A stretch of 64,000 nt of DNA from Hysterangium stoloniferum (GCA_015178975.1 WHVD01000171.1:103563-167562), one strand, 5' to 3'; counted from the stretch's first letter, positions 32,328 through 44,018 are shown. The notes: generated by a model from the letters alone, not told the origin. Translations and numbers: made by a program.

Positions 32328-34292
32328 CCTGAATTGACTTCCAAAACAGACAAAGGGGTGCATACTGAAAGAATTGCACGAGCCCTACAGGATTGTACTA
32401 TAGAACCAGAATCAGCTCGATTAGTACTGATCTATATCAGAGACCTTACCAGTGACCAATGGATAGTTGAGGGAATTGTCTTGCAGAATGATGATGGAAG
32501 TATACTAGCTGCTCCCATCACCGCCATCTCTAAAGAAAGAGCTGTGATACCTGTTGCTAACCCCTCTCTGACACCACAAATCATTAGATGGGGGGAAACT
32601 GTTGGACTAATCCACTATGCAAACAAATGGGCCCAGATGCCTAAGTCTCCAATTGAGAAGGAATTGATGCAATCAATGGCAACCAAAATCACTCACCTCA
32701 TTGAGAGCCTATCAAGGATGGAAGAGGAATGTATTCTCAACCCTCAATTGTTCAAACTGTCCCTAGAACAGGAATCCATGGACGATTTCAACCCAGCAGG
32801 CCCTAAAATGTCGGAGGTAGCCACTATGGAAACACTTCATTTGGAGGACTTGCATAAGTTAGTTAACTCACAGCCTGACATTCCTGCCAACATCTCCCTT
32901 TGCTTGGAGTTGGTCTTGACTAAGAACATCCAAGCCTTTGGGGTGGATGGACATTTGGGACAGGTAGACGTTAAAGCCAGCATTCCACTGAGGGATGGAG
33001 TGCAACCTATCTTGATGCCCATGTTTCAAACTTCCCCTGTCAATAGGAAAGTCATTGACAAACAAATGGATACCTGGTTTCAACAGGGAGTTATTGAACT
33101 ATCCAAGAGTCCTTGGGGAGCACCAGCCTTTGTAGTCTATCGCAATGGGAAATTGATCAGCCTCACAATCCCCGATAAATTCCCATTACCACATCAGTCA
33201 GAGATCATGGAAGCACCTTCCAGATCCAATATCCTGTCCTTGTTTGACATGTTAACTGGTTTTACTCAACTCAAAATGCTAGAAGATGATAAACTGAAGA
33301 CCGCCTTCAGATCCCACCAAGGACTGTGGCAATTCAGGCAAATGCCATTTGGACTCCAGAACAGACCTTCTATCTTCTAGAGGGTTATGCAAACTGTACT
33401 CACACCCTACTTGTGGATCTTCTGCCTAGTTTATATTGATGACATCATGATCTTTTCTAAGACATGGGACAATCATCTAGACCATTTAGACCAAGTCTTA
33501 CAGGCCATAATCACAGCTGGAATTACTCTCTCACCCAAAAAATGCTTTGTCGGATATAACTTGATTTTATTACTAGGACATAAGGTGTCTAGACTTGGTT
33601 TTTTTTTAGAACTAGCTATGCCCACCAAGATAGCAGATCTTCAATGTTTCCTCGGAATGGTTTTATACTTCTCTGCTTACATACCATTTTATTCCTGGAC
33701 AGTTGCTCCGCTCTTCAACCTCCTAGAGAAAGGAACTCATTGGACTTGGGATTCCAAACACACCAGGGCTTTTGAAGACATCAAAGTCACATTGAGCTCT
33801 GCTCCAGTACTCGGGCACCCCATGAGCGGCATGCCTTATCGGCTATACATGGACACTTCAGACTTCACATTAGGATGTTGTCTCCAACAAGTGCATAAAA
33901 TAACACTTCAGGACCTAAGGGATACCAAAATTTATGCCCAAGCAAAATCAGCCTTTGATCAATCTCAAGATATGCCCATTTTTGTCACTCGTTATAAGAC
34001 CAAGGAACTGGAATTCACCTGGACAGATTCCTGGGCTTCGGATTTTGATGACACTAGTGTCACTGTGGAGCACATCATCACCTATTAGAGCCACATCAGC
34101 CACAGAGCAAGAAGCATTAGCCACTAAAGAGGGACTAGTCCATTTCCAGCCCTTTATTGAAGGAGAACATACGTATACTTCTGATCATTGACCATGGAGC
34201 ATTACAATGGGCCAGATATTATGAGAATACCAACTACCAACTGGCTGCATGGGGGGTGGTATACATTACATACCCTGGTCTGGAAATCCTAC
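32328..34292 (+). pseudogene. pol: Family B copy 3 RT and RNase H
   Basis: The frame to 33,380 covers the spacer and the RT start (KSPWGAPAFVVYRNGK). Eleven codons containing the VVIDYRKLN motif are deleted just after it (NGKLISLTIPDKF). After a TAG at 33,378 the frame continues with FCLVYIDDIMIFSK (YIDD kept). A 9-codon deletion sits at a T-run (33,599-33,607; RLGFFLELA). RNase H begins LYMDTSDFTLGCCLQQ and has the same long insert as copies 1 and 5. It ends in RNase H/spacer sequence where copy 4 is inserted. Confidence 0.87.
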
Positions 34293-34311
34293 TGTGAAGG
34301 GTATGCATATA

Positions 34312-35743
34312 CAGTGACTTACAAAACGTATCCAATGTTTTGTAGTTTCAGCTTATATATGCTATATCCCAGTAGATAAAATAGTAGAAATCACCAAGTT
34401 ATTTGTGAACATGACCTATCATGTATATATTTATATGGTAGAACTATATTATGTAATATCCATATATGGAAACACTATGAATATTTCAATGGAGAGGGTT
34501 CATTGGATACATTTTGTAACTGACACATTTAGGCAGGAAATTACTAGTATTTAGTACTTAGTGTAGCCACCCTTTGCCTTTAATATATCTGAAACCCTCC
34601 TAGGCATACTTTCAATCAAATCCTGACACACCTTTTCATCAATCTTGTACCATTCATCCACCACCCTCTCCCACAACTCTTCCATCCCCTGGGGTGCATT
34701 CTCATACCCTGCCAACCTCCTCTTCAGGTGATTCCATAGGTGTTCAATGGGATTCAAGTCAGGAGACTGTGCTGGCCATGAGAGAACCCTGAAACCATTT
34801 TCTTGGAACCAATTCTGGGCCTTCTTACAGGTATGCTTGGGGTCATTGTCCTGCTGGAAGATGATACCATTGGTAGATTTACCATAGTCCTTAAGACTGG
34901 CTTGCAGGTCATCCTCCAGAATCTGGATGTAGAGATCCCCATCCATCCTTCCATCAATCTTGCATGCATACCCAACCCCCTCCCACAGCATGCACCCCCA
35001 AACCATTAAAGATCCACCACCAAACTTCAGGGTTCCCTCAACCAGCCTGTCACTCAAGCCCTCCCCTGCCTTTTTCCACACCCACTTCCTGCCATCTGAC
35101 CCCAGCCTATTAATTTTGGTCTCATCAGACCACACCACGTTCTTCCAATCCTCCACAGTCCAATCCTGATATGCCAAAGCAAAATCCATTCTCTCCTTTT
35201 TATGCCTCTTAGAAAGAAGAGGCCTTTTCTTCTTTACCACAGGCTTCATCCCAGCTGCCTTGAGTCAATGATGCACTGTTTGAGGATTGAGTGACTGGTT
35301 GGTGATAGTGCAAAGTGCCTTTGTTGCATCTACAGCTGTATCAGCCTTTCCAGAGCTGATAAGGCATTGTGCAAAATGGATGTTGGCTGTGGAGAGTTTG
35401 GAAGGGTGACCACCAGAGGACTTAGAAAGGTGGGAATGGTGTTTAGAATGAAGTCTAGAGATAGTAGCATAGCTATGGCCAGTAGAAACTGAAATTTGTC
35501 TGGCAGAATGGCCAGCATCAAGTAGAGAAAGGATTTCATACTGGGCAGCAGTGGAAAGGGGATGCATAGTTAGAATTGAGGGAATCTTAGCTGAGAAAGC
35601 CCTTCAACTTATACTGTAGTATAAAATGATCACATGACATGTTGAAAAACATAAACGAATGCAAACAATCAACATAGGCATATGGTTTTCATGCCAGAAC
35701 CTGTCAGTTACAAAACATATCCAATGAACCCTCTCCATTAATG
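34312..35743 (-). mobile_element. Tc1/mariner transposon with TA duplication
   Basis: It is inserted in the palindrome of LTR-B2, with TA at 34,310-34,311 and 35,744-35,745; removing the insert restores the LTR. The left end starts CAGTGACTTACAAAACG, a typical Tc1-type terminus. An inverted relative of this motif (CATTGGATACATTTTGTAAC) lies at about 34,504-34,525. The right end carries CAGTTACAAAACATATCC at about 35,704 but not an outer CACTG end, so it is probably shortened. Confidence 0.85.
34551..35567 (-). pseudogene. Tc1/mariner transposase (DD34E type), one in-frame TGA
   Basis: The start MHPLSTAAQYEILSLLDAGH opens a helix-turn-helix DNA-binding half. A single TGA at 35,265-35,267 splits the gene. 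The same frame then continues AAGMKPVVKKKRPLL into the catalytic half, with WSDETKINRLGSDG (first Asp), IIFQQDNDPKHTC (second Asp) and SPDLNPIEHLW (Glu, 34 residues later), ending GGYTKY. In total about 338 codons, the usual Tc1 length. The stop is explained by CGA to TGA. The enzyme would cut and paste the element at TA sites. With one lesion this is among the youngest genes in the window. Confidence 0.93.
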
Positions 35744-36444
35744 TATGCATGATTGGACAGTGGAATAATATGCATATTATAGTACTTTATTATCTAGTTT
35801 CTATTTCTTTTCTTTAATTCTCTATATCCTTCGAGCATACCCGTATTTCTTAGTTCAAAGTCTTGTGTATACCTATGGGCGCTCTCGGTGCCAAAAGACA
35901 GACATCTTTTTACCCAGCAGACACCACCTCGTAACGACCCAGACGTCGAATAGCGAGAGGTGTCAAGGGTAACGTCTCAGTTACTTATAAAAGTAGCAAC
36001 TTCGTGCATACTAGTAATCTTTGGAATCGAACCGCGAAGGTCGAGTCCCACTCTCAAGTCTTTGCACTCATCGACACTCTAGTCGATTCGTGCTGCTATA
36101 TCTCTACCTTTGATATTCAGTCTTTCACTGATTATCTTTCTTACTTCTAGCTACTAGTTGTACCATAAAGGTCAACTCTTCTTTTCTCCGGTCCTTATCA
36201 TCACGAGCAACTGTACAGTTGCTCTTGTGACGTGTAGTGCATCTTTTACTAGTACTATCAGTCTAGTAATCTACAGTATTGTACAGAACGGTCAATACTT
36301 AATAATAGTAGTTGAATAAATACTATTCTTCATATATTGAGCGGTCAGAATCTATCGACTCTTCACAGTGGTGATCCGGGCCGGACCGTTCTTTTCCTAC
36401 GAAGAAAGATCTTATTATTGGACTACTAAAACCCGAACACACGA

Positions 36445-37355
36445 ATGACTACGGGCAAGAACCAAACACCTAGGTCTTCATCAGCTCCAAGTAGCTCCAT
36501 GCCTCATTAAAAATCCGCTAATTTGGAACCACCCTGTAACATCACTTTGAGGAAGTCTTCGTCAACTTTCCAAGGATCAACTCCTCTGGAGGATCCTTCC
36601 AGAGTAGTAGCAGAATTGTCAATGAACATTCCACCCGACCCACCTGAAGAACGCTCATCACCCAGGCAGTTGAATGCCCCTGGAGCCAATGTTGAGCCTG
36701 GTCGAGCACCCAGGCCCGTTCTCAAGTTCCCTCCGAGACAGGTTATTCTCAAACAGTTCCTCGGAGGTCATATGATTTATGCTCAGCCTATCGACTTACA
36801 ATGGGATATGTACTACACCGATTGAATCTCCGAGGATCTGGTTACTCCTTTTGTAGAGGAGTACAATATGGATTATCCCATTTTACCAGTGACTGTAGCA
36901 GTTTGGTTACGGTCTCAAGCTAGCGCGCTTATTGATGACTTACCTAAGGACAAGAAGATCACTCTTAACACCAACGACCTCAAGATCACATGGTCTGACC
37001 TCCCCGAATACGATGGAGCCCAATCCAAGGCCTTGGATTATATCATGGACATCATGAGTCTTGCAGAGATATCAGACTCTTTGAGTGTGATGTTAGGAGT
37101 TGCTCTGCCAAGACGACTCACGGGAAACGCTAAGGTCTGGTGGAGTACCCTAGACCGTGAGCATCGTACTGAATTCAGTCAATCTCATGGGTCATTTCTT
37201 TGGGGCATTGTGGAAGGATTGCTTGGAACTCGCTGGCGTGAATCCTTGGCCTTAGAATGGGAAGCCATGAAATTTCGACAAGCTGGTCACGATCGTGAGA
37301 CACCCATCCACTATATCCAATGGAGAGTTAAACTCTATCGTTTCCTGTACGGGTT
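36445..37355 (+). pseudogene. gag: gag of family B copy 4, internally deleted and truncated
   Basis: The start MTTGKNQTPRSSS is preceded by leader GTGGTGATCCGGGCC (36,368). One frame runs to the end with a stop near 36,508 and TGA at 36,823. VAVWLRSQASALIDDLPKDK joins the N-terminal half directly to the capsid-like half, an in-frame loss of about 1 kb relative to copies 1 and 5. The rest (NDLKITWSDLPEYDG, WWSTLDREHRTEFSQSHGSF, WRVKLYRFLYGF) is well conserved. It is cut by a reverse LTR-B2 at 37,356. Confidence 0.86.
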
Positions 37356-37983
37356 TGTGAAGAGTCGATAGATTCTGACAGTTCAATATACGAAGTATAG
37401 TGTTTATTCAACTACTATTAGCAGGTATTGACTGTTCAGTACAACACTGTAGATTACTAGACTGGCAGTACTAGCAAGGAGACATGCTATGCATCACAAG
37501 AGCAACTGTACAGTTGCTCTTGACGGCTAGAATGAAAGAATAAAAGAGTTGACCTTTACAGTACAACTCGTAGCTAGACGTAAAATAGATAATCAACGAG
37601 AGGCTGAATATCTAAAGTAAAGAGATAGTAGCACGAGTCGACTATAATGTCGACGAGCGCAAAGACCTTAGAGTGGAACTCGACCTTCGCAGTTCGAGTC
37701 CAAGAGAAAACACTACCTTTATAAGTAGTTGAGACGTTACCCTTGACACCTCTCGCTATTCGATGTCTGGGTCGTTTACGAGGTGGTGTCTGCTGGGTAA
37801 AAGGTGTCTGTCTTTTGGCGCCGAGAGCACCCATACGTATACACAAAGCTTCGAACTACAAATTAAGGGTATGTTCGAAATATAGAAAGAATGTAAATGA
37901 AGGAAATAAAAAGTAAATAATAAAGTACTATAATCCAACTATTATTCCTCAGTCCAATTATGCATATATGCATACCCTTCACA
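37356..37983 (-). repeat. LTR-B2, reverse orientation
   Basis: 628 bp with complete ends (TGTGAAGAGTCGATAG...GCATACCCTTCACA). Flanks GGGTT and GTGCC differ. It joins plus-strand gag to minus-strand ORF2, so it marks a rearrangement and not a simple insertion. Confidence 0.9.
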
Positions 37984-38631
37984 GTGCCCCCCAGTTCGAA
38001 GGGATGTGCTATACAAGGTGTCGAAGAGCATCTGGGACGCCACCCCAAGCTTCCTGTGAGGATCCCCCAAGGTCCAAAATAATATTTCCCCATTGTTCCC
38101 TTTTGGCTCTGAAGGACTCGGCTATTCTCGCCTGAGCCAAAGCACTAGAATCCCTGTGCAAGGAATCGGCCCAGGGTCTGTAGGCCTTCTCTCTGGAGCG
38201 AACGACTGAGCAGATACTAACTGGCGGGGCGGAAATCCGCGCAAGAAGAGGAGCATTAGGGAGGGGAAACAAAGACGCGGGCAGTGGGGCCGGAACGCTT
38301 GGCTGCGTAGTGGTCTCTGTGGGAGGCGTCAGGACGAGGGCTTCGAGTAAATCTACGAGACCAGCAATAGAGAGAACACTCGCTGAGTCTGGGGGCAGAT
38401 GGTGGGGTTCTACTATGATATGCCGAAACATAGAGAGTTTAATCTCTCGAGCCGCTCACGCAAAGTTCTCCTCCTCCACGGGATCCTTGAAGGAGAGATA
38501 AAAGTCCTCCATGGTCGCAGACACCGGAGCCAGACCGCGACAACCCGTAAGGCTCCCTTGGAGGATCGGCTTTTGGAGTACCGGTACTAGCTGCGATAAG
38601 ACCCTTCCGACTGAAAACTGTTCGGAAGGGT
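37984..38631 (-). pseudogene. ORF2 C-terminal part, minus strand
   Basis: Read on the minus strand it begins NYPSEQFSVGRVLSQLVPVL (about 38,620), then YLSFKDPVEEENFA, SMFRHIIVEPHHLPPDSASV, LVDLLEALVLTP, a Pro-rich stretch, and a conserved end ADSLHRDSSALAQARIAESF ... LGGSSQEAWGGVPDALRH (about 38,010-38,180). The order and motifs match the end of ORF2 in copy 1 (NYPSDIFTVG, LVDLLEQLLPDL) and extend beyond where copy 1 is cut. It is GC-rich and better preserved than its neighbours. It gives the only view of the ORF2 C-terminus in reasonable condition. Confidence 0.75.
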
Positions 38632-39017
38632 AGTTAGAGTAGCACAGATGTGGTTTGCGTGGATTGAGATATAAGTGGAGTTTCAACTGGCACAGTTCGA
38701 AACTCTGGTTGTGTAGATAGTTGAAGCCCATCTGTGACGGTCAAGATGATACCCTAATCACAACTTACAGGACACTAACTGTGTGTCTGGGTAAGTCGTG
38801 GTTGCAGGGTAAAAAGTGTCTGAGTTCTAATTACGGGCGCTAGAATACATGAGTCTGGCATATATGTGCCCACAAGAGTCAATGTACCGCATACATGGGT
38901 CGTCGAACTAATATAAGTGTATAATAGAATAGAGAGAAAGAAGAAATAATAATAGGAATATAGTATGGGCTTATCCAGACTATATTTCCCGAGCATATTT
39001 CGCCATACCTCTCACAA
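38632..39017 (-). repeat. LTR-B1, reverse, 3' end missing
   Basis: It ends CCATACCTCTCACA with the AATATAGT...ACTATATTTCC hairpin. The other end is lost at the junction with ORF2. Confidence 0.83.
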
Positions 39018-39229
39018 TGATGCATGGGACAGGGTTGGAGATAAACAGGGATGGAGTCTGGCAGGTATTCCAGTGACTGATACATGAAGTAAAAAAGGTC
39101 AAATGTGGACAGGTCTGATGTACGGAGTCCAGCAGGAATTCCAGTAAACTGATAATTGGTGTGTATAGGGTGCAGGTGCATATATGTTAGTGCCCAGAGT
39201 CCAGTGGGAATTCTGGTCATAACAATCAT
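39018..39229 (-). repeat. LTR-A fragment, reverse
   Basis: It reads GTGCCCAGAGTCCAGTGGGA to GGTCATAACA, the reversed start of LTR-A, with tandem TCCAGTGACTGAT-like units. Confidence 0.72.
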
Positions 39230-40279
39230 ACATACATCAAATCACCTCTGGCAAGCTAGATAATGCTGTCCAGGCCACACACTTCATCAATTACATCAAT
39301 GAATCCCATGTCTCATCCAAAACAGTTAGGAGGATCTTGAAACAGCATGGTTTAAAAGCTGTAGTCAAAGCAAAAAGGCCTTTGCTCAAGGCTCAACATA
39401 GAAAGCCAGGTTAAGCTTTGCCCTCAAGTATGTACCAGAATGTGGATGATTGGAAAAGGGTCTTGTGGTCTTATGAGACCAAGGTCAATAATATTGGGTC
39501 AGATGGACATCAATATGTGTGGAAGAAGCTGGAGAACCACTTTCTGATAGGACAACCCAACTTACAGGCAAGTATGGAGGTGGAAATATCATGATGTGGG
39601 GCTGTATGGGTTGGAATGGAGTGGGAATGCTTGCAGATATTGAAGGAAGGATGTATTCTGAACAATATGTGGAGATCCTGGCCCAGCATTTGTCCCAGAG
39701 CATTGAAGATTTGAAGATTCCAGCAGGTGAGGCCATTTTCCAGCAGGATAATCACCCTAAACCCACATCCAAGATGGCACAAAAATGGTTTTCTGAAAAT
39801 CATATTCAGGTGTTAGACTGGCCAGCACAGTCTCCTGACCTGAATCCCATAGAAAATCTTTGGTTTCACCTGAAGAAACAGCTCCAGAAATATCCTTCAC
39901 CACCAAAGGGAGTTTGGGAGTTATAGGAGAGGGTGGAAGTGGAATGGCCAAATATTGAGTCTCAGGAGTGTCAGAAACTGATAGAAAGTATGCCCAGAAG
40001 ACATGCTGTAATAAAGGCTAAGGGAGGTTATACAAAGTAGTAGAATAACAAGATATCTGATTCAAAAAGAGTGGTTGCAAAACTGTCCCAATGGTTGGTC
40101 ATTTTTAAATATTCACTGTGACACCGATATCCATCTATATTATGTAATATTTGGGTATATCAAAGCTAGTATGCTAAGGTATAGGTGAGAATATTTTCAC
40201 TATTTTAGAAAATTTATTTGGTAGGTTATAGAGCATTTATTGAGAATTACCAAAACATTGGGACAGTTTTGGAAGCCAC
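39230..40279 (+). pseudogene. Old Tc1/mariner transposase relic
   Basis: Broken frames read VSSKTVRRILKQHGLKAVVK (DNA-binding half), VLWSYETKVNNIGSDG (first Asp lost, Y-E), GGGNIMMWGCMGWNGVG and IFQQDNHPKPTSKMA (second Asp). These are followed by WPAQSPDLNPIENLW (Glu). The longest frame is 39,519-39,926. The left terminus is missing. The right terminus ends GGACAGTTTTGGAAGCCACTG|TA, with an inverted inner relative (GGTTGCAAAACTGTCCCAAT) about 190 bp inside. It is a different lineage from the element at 34-35 kb. Confidence 0.85.
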
Positions 40280-40587
40280 TGTATCTAGCTTCATACTGAA
40301 TAGTCAAAGCTCAAACTACAACCAGCTTCAACTTGCATTTCACATTACTTGTATCATCCTCCCTCCCCTTAACTCATTACTTTGTTAACTACCCTTTAGA
40401 ATTGTACTGCAAGGTCAATTCTATTCTCCTTTAGTCATCTTACTTGTCTTACAGATACTAAAGTTGACTAAAGCTGTTTTACTATCTATGTATATTGTAC
40501 TTCAATAGTCAATATATTATCACATTGTATCTAGACGGTCGATATTCTTCATATATAGAGCAGTCAGAACTTCCACAACTCTTTACA
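40280..40587 (+). repeat. Old LTR-B1-like 3' half
   Basis: It ends GCAGTCAGAACTTCC...CTCTTTACA, with the conserved GGTCGATATTCTTCATATA block. Highly diverged. Confidence 0.65.
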
Positions 40588-41178
40588 CTTTGTTACACCC
40601 ACTAGTGTACATAAATGTAGAGTATGTAAGTACTATAAGGTCTATGTACCCACAGGCATACATACATACACAATCCAAGGGGACCATTTGATAGTGGCTT
40701 GCCTTTGGGAGATCAATGAAGATTTTCTCATTGTGACATTGTGTGGCAGTTCAAGACTGGCAGTTCAAGACTGGCAGTTCAAGACTGGCAGGTCTTCATT
40801 GTAGGAGAGAACTGCCCTGTGTGGCTGGAGATGCTTGAATTGAATCCTTACCAATAGTCATTGTAGATACCTAGAGGTAGAGATTTTTGTAAAAAAAGAG
40901 TTTTCTTCATAGGAAAAGAATGGTCCAGAATGGATCACCACTGTGAAGAGCATCCAACTGGTCGAATGTTACATACAACGGAATCTTCCTCTATTCCAGT
41001 GACTGATTCATGAGACAACTAAGGTCAGGTTCATCATCCGGGTTTCAGTGGGTATTCCAGTTAACTGATAACTAGTGCATAAAGGGTGCAGGTCCCTGTA
41101 GGGTAGTGCCTGGAGTCTGGCGTGCTTTCCAGTTGTAACAGTACCCTCCCTTTATGCTGAAGTCCCAAAGAGGCTCTA
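40588..41178. other. Gene-free stretch with repeat debris
   Basis: 40,745-40,790 is a 14-bp tandem repeat (GGCAGTTCAAGACT, three units and a partial). 40,897-40,950 is the reversed family B leader (TTTTCTTCATAGG...GGATCACCAC) running into a reversed LTR start (TGTGAAGAG), truncated. 40,990-41,137 is a reversed LTR-A piece ending CCAGTTGTAACA. No gene. Confidence 0.6.
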
Positions 41179-41603
41179 TGTCACAAATCATTTATTCTTC
41201 AATAAAGTCGAATAATATTCTACTGATCGAACTCGCTCATTTGATGAAGTATATATTCGCCCTGTCGATGAAGTAAGAGGCTATTACCAGTTGCGAGAAC
41301 TCACGGAAGTATTTGTCGAAGAAGTTATGACTAGTTAGATTCTAGTATCACTAATTTACAGATATTTCGCCTGACTTCCCTCACTTCTTTGGTAGCCCTT
41401 TTATGCTTTTCTTCATATCATTATGACTATGTTATGAACTAATAATGAAATCATACATGACATCGAAATGAGACATGTCGAAAGAGATTTGATATTGTCA
41501 AATAATGTTCAGGTTTGTCGAGTTGAATTTGATGAGTCAAAGAGTTGTCAAAAGTTAGCTTTGAATATTTGTGACAGTATTGTGACTTGTGGCGGTTGTG
41601 ACA
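41179..41603 (-). repeat. Solo LTR-D, reverse, TSD CTCTA
   Basis: 425 bp, TGTCACAAATC...GCGGTTGTGACA, flanked by CTCTA at 41,174-41,178 and 41,604-41,608. Confidence 0.93.
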
Positions 41604-41633
41604 CTCTAGAACTTGATAAGGTTTGTCAGTTAT

Positions 41634-42910
41634 TGTGAGAGGTATGGCGAAATACACTCAGGAAATATAGTCGGATGAGCTCTTACTATATTTCCTTTAT
41701 TATTTCTATTTTCTCTCTTTTATTATATCTATAATTAGTTCGACGACCTATGTATGCGGTACATCGACTCTTGTGGGCACACACACGCCAGACTTATGTA
41801 TTCTAGCACCCGTAGTTTAGAACTCAGACACTTTTTACACTGCAACCACAACTTACCCAGACACCCGTTAGTGTCCTGTAAGTTGTGATTGATGTATCGT
41901 CTCGACCGTCACAGACGGGCTTTAGCTACTCATTCAAACTGAGTTTCGAACTGTATCAGTCGAAACTCAATCCTTATCTCAACTCGCGTGGACTACATCC
42001 ACGCTACTCTATTATTCGACTCTCTAACTACTCTACTTGCACTCGAGCAGTTGTCCAGAATTGCACTTAACCAGTCGATTCTGCTTATTCGTTCTAGCTA
42101 TCTACCTTACTTTAGATAGCTACTTCTCTCTACCGTTGTGAAGAGTCGATAGATTCTGACCATTCGATGTACGAAGAATAGTGTTTATTCAACTACTATT
42201 AGCAGGTATTGACCGTACAGTACAATACCGTAGATTACTAGACAAGCAGTACTAGTAAGAAGACACGCTACGTGTCACAAGAGCAACTGTACAGTTGCTC
42301 TTGACGGCTAGAATGAAAGAATGAAAGAGTTGACCTTCACAGTACAACTCGTAGCTAGATGTAAATAGATAATCAACACGAAGCTGAATATCTAGAGTAA
42401 GAAATAATAGCGCGAGTCAACTATAATGTCGACTAGCGCAAAGACCTTAGATTGGAACTCGACCTTCGCAGTTCGAGTCCAAAGTATGTTAGTATGCAAG
42501 AGAATACTACCTTTAAAGGTAGTTGAGACGTTACCCTTGACACCTCTCGCTATTCGACGTCTGGGTTGTTTACGAGGTGGTGTCTGCTGGGTAAAAGTGT
42601 CTATCCTTTTGGCGCCGAGAGCGCCCATACGTATACACAAAGCTTCGAACTACAAAATAAAGGTGTGCTCGAAATATAGAAAGAATATAAAGAAAGAAAA
42701 TAAAAGATAAATAATAAAGTACTATAATCCAACTATTATTCCTTAGTCCAGGTATGCATATATGCATACCCTTTACAACCGTATTGAACTAAGTAGTCAA
42801 TACGCGTTTGGTCCGTATTAGACTTAGACAGTCAATACATCGTGGTATCGTACTTCAACAGTCGATATTCTTCGTATATAGAATGGTTAGAACTTCTACC
42901 ACTCTTCACA
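41634..42910 (+). repeat. Solo LTR-B1, TSD GTTAT, with nested LTR-B2
   Basis: TGTGAGAGGTATGGCG...CTACCACTCTTCACA, flanked by GTTAT at 41,629-41,633 and 42,911-42,915. It is split by the LTR-B2 at 42,137-42,777. Confidence 0.94.
42137..42777 (-). repeat. Solo LTR-B2 nested in LTR-B1, TSD ACCGT
   Basis: 641 bp, flanked by ACCGT at 42,132-42,136 and 42,778-42,782. It carries the palindrome GGTATGCATATATGCATACC at its far end. Confidence 0.95.
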
Positions 42911-42930
42911 GTTATGCACATGTGTCAGAG

Positions 42931-43334
42931 TGTGAAGAGTGGTGGAAGTTCTGACTGTTCTATATACGAAGAAATGAGTGGAATGGGAAGAAGGACGATT
43001 CGAGTGGAGGCCTCGACTGTTATAGTTCAAGGCCTGAAGTGGTAGATAGCTCAGATAATGCTACCTATGTAATAGCTGACATGTTACCCTGATCACCACT
43101 CGCTGTAGACCTAGTTTATGTCTTACGAGTGGTGGTGCTTGGGTAAAAGTGTGTCTGAGTTTCATTTGGTGCTGAGTGCACCCACAAGTATACACAAAGC
43201 TTCGAACTAATGAAATGGTGCAATATTCGAAGAATATAAAGAATAGAAAAATGTGAATAAAATGTGTAAAATATGAATAAAATAAAAAGAGTGTTTTACC
43301 ATAATGAAACTGTGGTAAAAGCATACTCCTCACA
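42931..43334 (-). repeat. Solo LTR-B3, reverse, TSD CAGAG
   Basis: 404 bp, about 70 bp shorter than other B3 copies through an internal deletion near its 3' end. Flanked by CAGAG at 42,926-42,930 and 43,335-43,339. Confidence 0.93.
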
Positions 43335-43386
43335 CAGAGATTCATGTCATGTATGTGTCAAAGAGTCACATGATCTGGAAGGTAAG

Positions 43387-44018
43387 TGTGAGAGGTACGG
43401 CGAAATATACTCAGGAAATATAGTCGGATGAGCTCATACTATATTTCCTTTATTATTTCTACTTTCTCTCTATTTTATTATACACTTATAATTAGTTCGA
43501 CGACCTATGTATGCGGTACATCGACTCTTGTGGGCACATACACACCAGACTTATGTATTCTAGTGCCCGTAGTTAAAACTCAGACACTTTTTTACCTCAT
43601 AACCACGACTTACCCAGACACACAGTTAGTGTCCTGTAAGTTGTGATTGAGGCATCGTCTTGACTGTCACAGACAGGCTTCAACTACCTACACATTCTTG
43701 GTTTCGAACTGTACCAGTCGAAACCTTATCTATATCTCAATCCGCGCAGACAACATCTGCGCTACTCTATCATTCGACTCTCGTTACTCATTTCTACACT
43801 CGAGCAGTCACTCAGGATCGTACCTACGGTCAATTCTTTTATTTCATTGTAGCTATCTACTCTACTTTAGATAGTTACTTCACTCGGATATATCGAACTA
43901 AATAGTCAATACTTGTCGGCGTGTATTGAACTTAGATAGTCAATACAACTACATGTCATACCTAAATGGTCGATATTCTTCGTATATAGAATGGTTAGAA
44001 CTTCCACCACTCTTCACA
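43387..44018 (+). repeat. LTR-B1, 5' LTR of copy 5
   Basis: 632 bp, TGTGAGAGGTACGGCG...CCACCACTCTTCACA, followed by GTGGTGATATGGGCC. Confidence 0.93.

Larger units (their letters stand above)
24589..34292 (+). mobile_element. Family B copy 3 internal region, heavily decayed
   Basis: Gag, protease, RT and RNase H of family B in order. It is interrupted by a CACTA-like element (27,122-31,020) and a solo LTR-B3 (31,854-32,327), and cut off in the RNase H/integrase spacer by copy 4 at 34,293. Loss of CpG is marked compared with copies 1 and 5. Confidence 0.87.
34293..36367 (+). repeat. LTR-B2, 5' LTR of copy 4, split by a Tc1 element
   Basis: The first 19 bp (TGTGAAGGGTATGCATATA) lie before the Tc1/mariner insertion and the rest (35,744-36,367) after it, ending CGACTCTTCACA and followed by the leader GTGGTGATCCGGGCC. 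The joined LTR matches the solo LTR-B2 at 9256-9895 closely. Confidence 0.88.
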
